Positions 6,220 through 9,307 of a stretch of DNA of 9,307 bases are shown piece after piece. Source of the DNA: Planctomycetota bacterium (GTDB lineage: Bacteria > Planctomycetota > Phycisphaerae > Sedimentisphaerales > Anaerobacaceae); contig JAGLTN010000080.1 of NCBI GenBank assembly GCA_023135255.1, positions 1 to 9,307 on the forward strand, read 5' to 3'. The position numbers and the translations under genes are program-made. Every line of letters starts with the position of its first letter. Within the stretch, counting starts at the first letter, position 1. The notes beneath the pieces were generated by a model, which saw nothing but the letters and a program-made list of their open reading frames with translations, did not search any database and had not been told where the DNA came from.

Positions 6220-7209
6220 ATGAATCAGGTTAAATTTTATGCCGTCTGCTCACCAGCGACAACGAAAGACGCTCAGCAAATACAGTCGTTCCTATTAGAT
6301 AACTTCGAGTATGGCGACTATAACTTCCGCTCAGCATTATTGGGGAAATTCAGCCCGGCACTAAAGGCAATCTATTACCTTGAAAAATACGAGAACTCCA
6401 TAATAGCAGCAGCAGGGGCCCTGTATAGCCGAAACAGCAGCTTCTTCGCTATTGTAGGTCCGGTCTGTGTTAGGCCAGCTTACAGACGTCTCGGCATAGG
6501 AAAAAGAATCGTAGAATTACTGTTGCGACATCTAAAGGCAAACAATTGCTGCGCAGCATACCTTGGCGTTAACCCACACAACCGGGCTGCTTCTCTTTAT
6601 CGTCAACTTGGTTTTGATAATTATAAAGGCCTTGTGATGAGAAAACTATTTGCTCCACAATCAGAAATAGATAAAAAGTTTTACTCGCCTGGGCTTTTAA
6701 CGATCAGACCTTTACAGTGGCACCATTGGCCCGCGCTGATGGCTTTGTTCGCCTGCCCAGCCAAACTCTACACCGCCGATTTTTCAAATAATATTTTTTC
6801 GAGCAGATACTTCCCCATCGAAAAATTTGCTCCGGTCTTCAGCAGCTTAATGACAAACATACAAAAAAACCAAGGCCTGGCAAACGTCCTCATCTCCAAC
6901 ACAGAAGATGTAATCACCGGTTACTGCCATATTACCCCTAATGCCCCCAGCTTTAGCAAACATATAGCTGTTGCGGATTTCTATCTTCATGATAATTGCC
7001 TCGATAAAGCAGGGCTGCTCTTAAAATCAACTATAGAAAAAACAAAAAACTGCGGCATCGAGAAGATTTATTTTTACTGTCTTGGTTGCGATCATGAAAA
7101 ACAAAAAATAATAGAATCCATAGGGGGCTTACTTGAAGCCGTCCTGCCGAGAAATATAAATGTAAATCAGAGTTACGTTGATCTTCTGATTTATCGCTTA
7201 CTGGTTTGA
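6220..7209 (+). CDS. GNAT family N-acyltransferase, two-part
   Basis: A cytoplasmic protein of 329 residues from ATG6220, one base after the sulfatase stop. The frame is open back to 6103, and ATG6196 is an alternative start, but 6220 avoids a long overlap and begins just before the domain. The N-terminal half is a GNAT domain: beta strands with IIAAAGALYS (61-70) and FFAIVGPVCV (75-84), the acetyl-CoA binding motif VRPAYRRLGIG (84-94), and AYLGVNPHNRAASLYRQLGF (113-132), the usual GNAT end. From about residue 159 (LLTIRPLQWHHWPALMALF) a second region has a GNAT-like beginning and ends with YVDLLIYRLLV, but it lacks a clear R/Q-x-x-G-x-G/A loop, so it may be a degenerate second GNAT domain. 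The substrate is unknown. Its place at the end of the operon suggests acetylation of the exported molecule's precursor or of a protein in the pathway (inference). Confidence 0.82.
   Translation: MNQVKFYAVCSPATTKDAQQIQSFLLDNFEYGDYNFRSALLGKFSPALKAIYYLEKYENSIIAAAGALYSRNSSFFAIVGPVCVRPAYRRLGIGKRIVELLLRHLKANNCCAAYLGVNPHNRAASLYRQLGFDNYKGLVMRKLFAPQSEIDKKFYSPGLLTIRPLQWHHWPALMALFACPAKLYTADFSNNIFSSRYFPIEKFAPVFSSLMTNIQKNQGLANVLISNTEDVITGYCHITPNAPSFSKHIAVADFYLHDNCLDKAGLLLKSTIEKTKNCGIEKIYFYCLGCDHEKQKIIESIGGLLEAVLPRNINVNQSYVDLLIYRLLV
7163..7193. repeat. 9-bp AT-rich inverted repeat at the convergent gene ends
   Basis: TAAATCAGA (7163-7171) and TCTGATTTA (7185-7193) are perfect inverted repeats around a 13-base loop, inside the last codons of the GNAT gene and about 30 bases beyond the ligase stop on the minus strand. 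Read on the minus strand the stem is followed by a T-rich stretch (CATTTATATTTC), so it could help end transcription of the minus operon. The stem is AT-rich and weak, and no proper U-tract follows on the plus strand, so function is uncertain. Confidence 0.3.
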
Positions 7210-7223
7210 TGTTAGCCTTTGAT

Positions 7224-8531
7224 TTATCGTTTATAATTTGAAACCACCAATTTGAGCTTGCCGCTTTTGGCGGGGTTTATAGTGGTTACTTCCTCTATAG
7301 CAAATTTTATCGAATTGCCTGTAATAGGCTCAAACCTGCTTTTAATAAGCTTGCTGATCCAAAGGGTATCCGCATCTTCAGCGGGCACATATTTAACTGT
7401 CAAGTCGCCGTCGCTGTTTTGGACGATTTGAAACTGTCTTACCTGGCTGATGTTCATAAACCCTTTAAGCTGGTTCCAGAGCAGCACTTTGCCATTCGGA
7501 CAGATAATATTCTGGCCGTCTCTGCCGACGATTTTTTTCAGCATAGCAAGCTTTCTGTTGCATTTGCATTTGTGATCGGTCGCAATCGCCAGATCGCCGA
7601 CCTTATACCGCAAAATAGGCATCGCAAATCGGTTAAGATTAGTGATTACCACCTCGCCGACTTCACCAGATTTTGCAGGCTTATCATCTTTTAGTATTTC
7701 AACTAAACAGTTGTCCTCATTGATATGATAATAGTCACTGGCTCGGCACTGCCAGGCAACCTCACCGCACTCACTACACGCGTAAACATCCGTTACCTTC
7801 GTCGAAAACACCCCTTCAATTACGTCCCGTTGTTTGTCACTTAAACTCTGACCGCTGGTGATTATGGCTTTAGGCTTAAAACCCTCAACCTTGCCATCGT
7901 TGACCTGATAAGCCAGCTTTACTATTGCAGGAGTAATACCTATCAACGCTGCATTTGCCTTTCTCTTAAAAAGCTTCGATGCATAATCAAAATGCTCCTG
8001 CGATTCGAGATACGGATTTACATAGTAAGTTTTATGCAAACCATGGAAATATGTCCAGGCAGGCTTTTTCGTTTTCTCTGCCTCATTTTTTAAAGGCGTA
8101 ATTATCGTCGAACCAAACAAGGCGATCCCGACCGCTTTGCGGTATTTAATAATCGCAGCAGCATTGTGCATTCTTGAATTTTCATCAGAAAAAATACAAA
8201 CCGGCACACCAGTCGACCCTGAAGTTCTGCTTATCCTGCAAGGGCCTATCTGTTTAGGCAGAAAATCCCAAAGCCGGCCTCGCAACTCTTTCTTAGTAAG
8301 AAAAGGCAGCTTATAAATATCTTTCGCTGAGTGAATATCCGCAGGGGTGACATTTGCCTGGTCAAAAGCTTCCCGGTAATATTTAACATTTTCATAGCAA
8401 TACCGAACAAGCTTCCGCAGTTTTTTGTCCCTGGTCTCATCTATCCATTTTCGATCATACTGCCCTTTAATAGCAATCCTCGAAAGCCCGTAGGCCTTTA
8501 AGGTGAGCATTATTTTGCTCGCAGAAACCAT
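7224..8531 (-). CDS. PaaK/CapK-like AMP-forming acyl-CoA ligase family protein
   Basis: A 435-residue cytoplasmic member of the adenylate-forming superfamily, phenylacetate-CoA ligase / coenzyme F390 synthetase branch, whose length it matches. Motifs: ATP-binding loop SRTSGSTGVP (101-110), TSGQSL (225-230), YACSECGE (250-257, at the Y-x-x-x-E substrate/AMP site), RYKVGDLA (308-315, with Asp313 for the ribose), KKIVGRDGQNI (332-342, hinge), and a C-terminal NPAKSGKLKLV (419-429) where Lys425 is the probable catalytic lysine. Cysteines 252, 255, 262 and 275, plus C-x-C at 322-324, could bind zinc. Family reaction: a carboxylate plus ATP gives an acyl-adenylate, usually then a CoA thioester; the substrate is not predictable. 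Homologues called CapK occur in capsule and exopolysaccharide loci. AAGGAG precedes the start by six bases. It lies 3 nt after the hydrolase gene. Confidence 0.88.
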   Translation of the reverse strand: MVSASKIMLTLKAYGLSRIAIKGQYDRKWIDETRDKKLRKLVRYCYENVKYYREAFDQANVTPADIHSAKDIYKLPFLTKKELRGRLWDFLPKQIGPCRISRTSGSTGVPVCIFSDENSRMHNAAAIIKYRKAVGIALFGSTIITPLKNEAEKTKKPAWTYFHGLHKTYYVNPYLESQEHFDYASKLFKRKANAALIGITPAIVKLAYQVNDGKVEGFKPKAIITSGQSLSDKQRDVIEGVFSTKVTDVYACSECGEVAWQCRASDYYHINEDNCLVEILKDDKPAKSGEVGEVVITNLNRFAMPILRYKVGDLAIATDHKCKCNRKLAMLKKIVGRDGQNIICPNGKVLLWNQLKGFMNISQVRQFQIVQNSDGDLTVKYVPAEDADTLWISKLIKSRFEPITGNSIKFAIEEVTTINPAKSGKLKLVVSNYKR

Positions 8532-8534
8532 TAA

Positions 8535-9307
8535 TTACTCCTTCTCAGCCAAGTTTTCGATCCACTTTTTACAAATTCCAAATAAATTCTCTTTCCATTT
8601 ATAATGGAAAAAACTGTGATTAGCATTTTCGATTGACACACATTTATGATCGATCTCATTTTTCTTACATATTGTGCTGTAGTGACTTTTAGAATTATTT
8701 GTGATCGGGTCATTGCCGCCATAAACAAACAGCAGGGGGCATCTGGTTTTAAAACCCGCTCCGCCTTTCGCAGAATCCTTTTTCTGCTTAAACTGAAAAC
8801 AAAAAGCAAACGTTCGCAATATCCCCCTGAAATTCACAGCCCCGCTTATCAGCCTCTGGCAACCACCAGGTTCTGTAAGTTTCACAAGATACTGCTTAAG
8901 GCGATTTACAAACAGCCTGACGAAAATACTGTTATCAAGATAAGAAGCCGACAGCAATACCATGCCGCTTACCGGAATCTCATATTTCCTCACAGCATTA
9001 AAACAAAGCCTGCCTCCTCTGCTTATCCCGATAAGAAATATTTTCTCCAAATCCTCCTGCTGTCTGAAAAACTCACAAACTTTCACAAGATCGAAGCTGT
9101 CATCCTCTATAGACTGCATCGGACCTGTCCCCGTGCTGTCGCCGCACCCGGCAAAATCAAAACGCATTACCGCATATCCCAGCTTATAAAACTTCTCCCC
9201 CATTTCCACAAACATTCTGTGAGGGCCAAGGCGATTGCCGCTTGCAGCATGAACAAAGATCACCCCGACTTTAACCTGTGCCGCTGGCTTTGAATAATCA
9301 TAATAAA
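8535..9307 (-). CDS. Alpha/beta hydrolase, exopolysaccharide/exosortase-associated type (5' end beyond window)
   Basis: A serine hydrolase fold protein, open to the right edge of the window, so the N-terminus is missing. The codon at 9263-9261 is GTG, but the frame continues upstream without a stop (YYDYSKPAAQVKVG) and the fold's first strand is there, so that GTG is an internal Val. Counting that Val as residue 1: VIFVHAASGNRLGPHR (1-16, oxyanion region), FDFAGCGDSTG (35-45), nucleophile elbow GISRGG with Ser81, Asp185 in YGGNDP, and His216 in NANHSF, giving a complete catalytic triad. The N-R-x-G-P-H-R start and D-F-x-G-x-G-D-S block resemble hydrolases found in exosortase/exopolysaccharide loci. 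The likely activity is ester or thioester hydrolysis or acyl transfer; the substrate is unknown. The ligase follows after 3 nt, so the two may act on the same acyl compound (inference). Confidence 0.85.
   Translation of the reverse strand, partial: YYDYSKPAAQVKVGVIFVHAASGNRLGPHRMFVEMGEKFYKLGYAVMRFDFAGCGDSTGTGPMQSIEDDSFDLVKVCEFFRQQEDLEKIFLIGISRGGRLCFNAVRKYEIPVSGMVLLSASYLDNSIFVRLFVNRLKQYLVKLTEPGGCQRLISGAVNFRGILRTFAFCFQFKQKKDSAKGGAGFKTRCPLLFVYGGNDPITNNSKSHYSTICKKNEIDHKCVSIENANHSFFHYKWKENLFGICKKWIENLAEKE
8538..8543 (-). promoter_or_regulatory. Shine-Dalgarno of the ligase gene
   Basis: On the minus strand AAGGAG lies six bases before ATG (8531-8529), inside the last codons of the hydrolase gene. 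It confirms the ligase start and links translation of the two genes. Confidence 0.75.

Noticed and set aside
7261..7280. GC hairpin CCGC-ttttg-GCGG followed by GGTTT as a plus-strand terminator
   Set aside because: The stem is four base pairs, no real T-run follows, and it encodes the conserved PAKSG motif of the ligase.
8502..8520. Short inverted repeat GAGCA/TGCTC near the ligase start
   Set aside because: It is five base pairs long, within codons 4-9 of the ligase, and no more than expected by chance.
8646..9293. 215-codon plus-strand open frame
   Set aside because: It is antisense to the alpha/beta hydrolase, whose full catalytic triad and fold motifs fix the coding strand; the translation is basic and motif-free.
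1..9307. CRISPR array, tRNA/rRNA gene, transposase or phage element
   Set aside because: No regularly spaced direct repeats, cloverleaf-like segment, transposase motif or terminal inverted repeats were seen.

Overview
This window comes from a bacterium with a double-membrane envelope: several products carry Sec-type signal peptides, and the permease and secreted TPR proteins fit an inner membrane plus periplasm. Base composition is moderately AT-rich by eye. The genes are packed tightly, with overlapping ends, one GTG start and one TTG start. The mix of a sulfatase-superfamily protein, orphan secreted TPR proteins, a PaaK/CapK-type adenylating enzyme and an alpha/beta hydrolase of the kind seen near exopolysaccharide loci is compatible with Planctomycetota (Phycisphaerae-like) or another PVC lineage. 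That placement is an inference from style, not from a marker gene.

Plus strand, 1-7209: one probable operon. The last ten codons of an upstream gene end in a GTGA overlap with an ABC-2 ATPase (30-815). Then come its six-helix permease (850-1695), a small secreted six-cysteine protein of unknown function (1708-2304), two secreted TPR-type helical-repeat proteins (2276-3520 and 3507-4871), a membrane-anchored or secreted sulfatase/alkaline-phosphatase-superfamily protein with a TTG start (4872-6218), and a two-part GNAT acetyltransferase (6220-7209). From the permease's end onward every junction is a short gap (0, 1 or 12 nt) or an overlap (14 or 29 nt). The ATPase-permease gap is 34 nt. No promoter is evident inside, so the promoter probably lies left of the window.

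Minus strand, 7224 to the right edge: a second operon converges on the first with 14 nt between stop codons. An alpha/beta hydrolase, cut by the window edge, is followed after 3 nt by a PaaK/CapK-like AMP-forming ligase, whose strong Shine-Dalgarno lies in the end of the hydrolase gene.

Working model (inference): the ABC-2 pair exports or flips an envelope-related molecule, the secreted orphan proteins assemble or hold it in the periplasm, and the sulfatase-like protein modifies it. The GNAT, ligase and hydrolase would add or remove acyl groups in the cytoplasm. The most unusual points are the sulfatase-family protein, which lacks a usual metal-ligand Asp and the formylglycine-motif Arg, and the unrecognised set of three secreted proteins placed between the transporter and that enzyme. 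There is no RNA gene, CRISPR array or mobile element that I can support, and no gene-free stretch over 300 bases.
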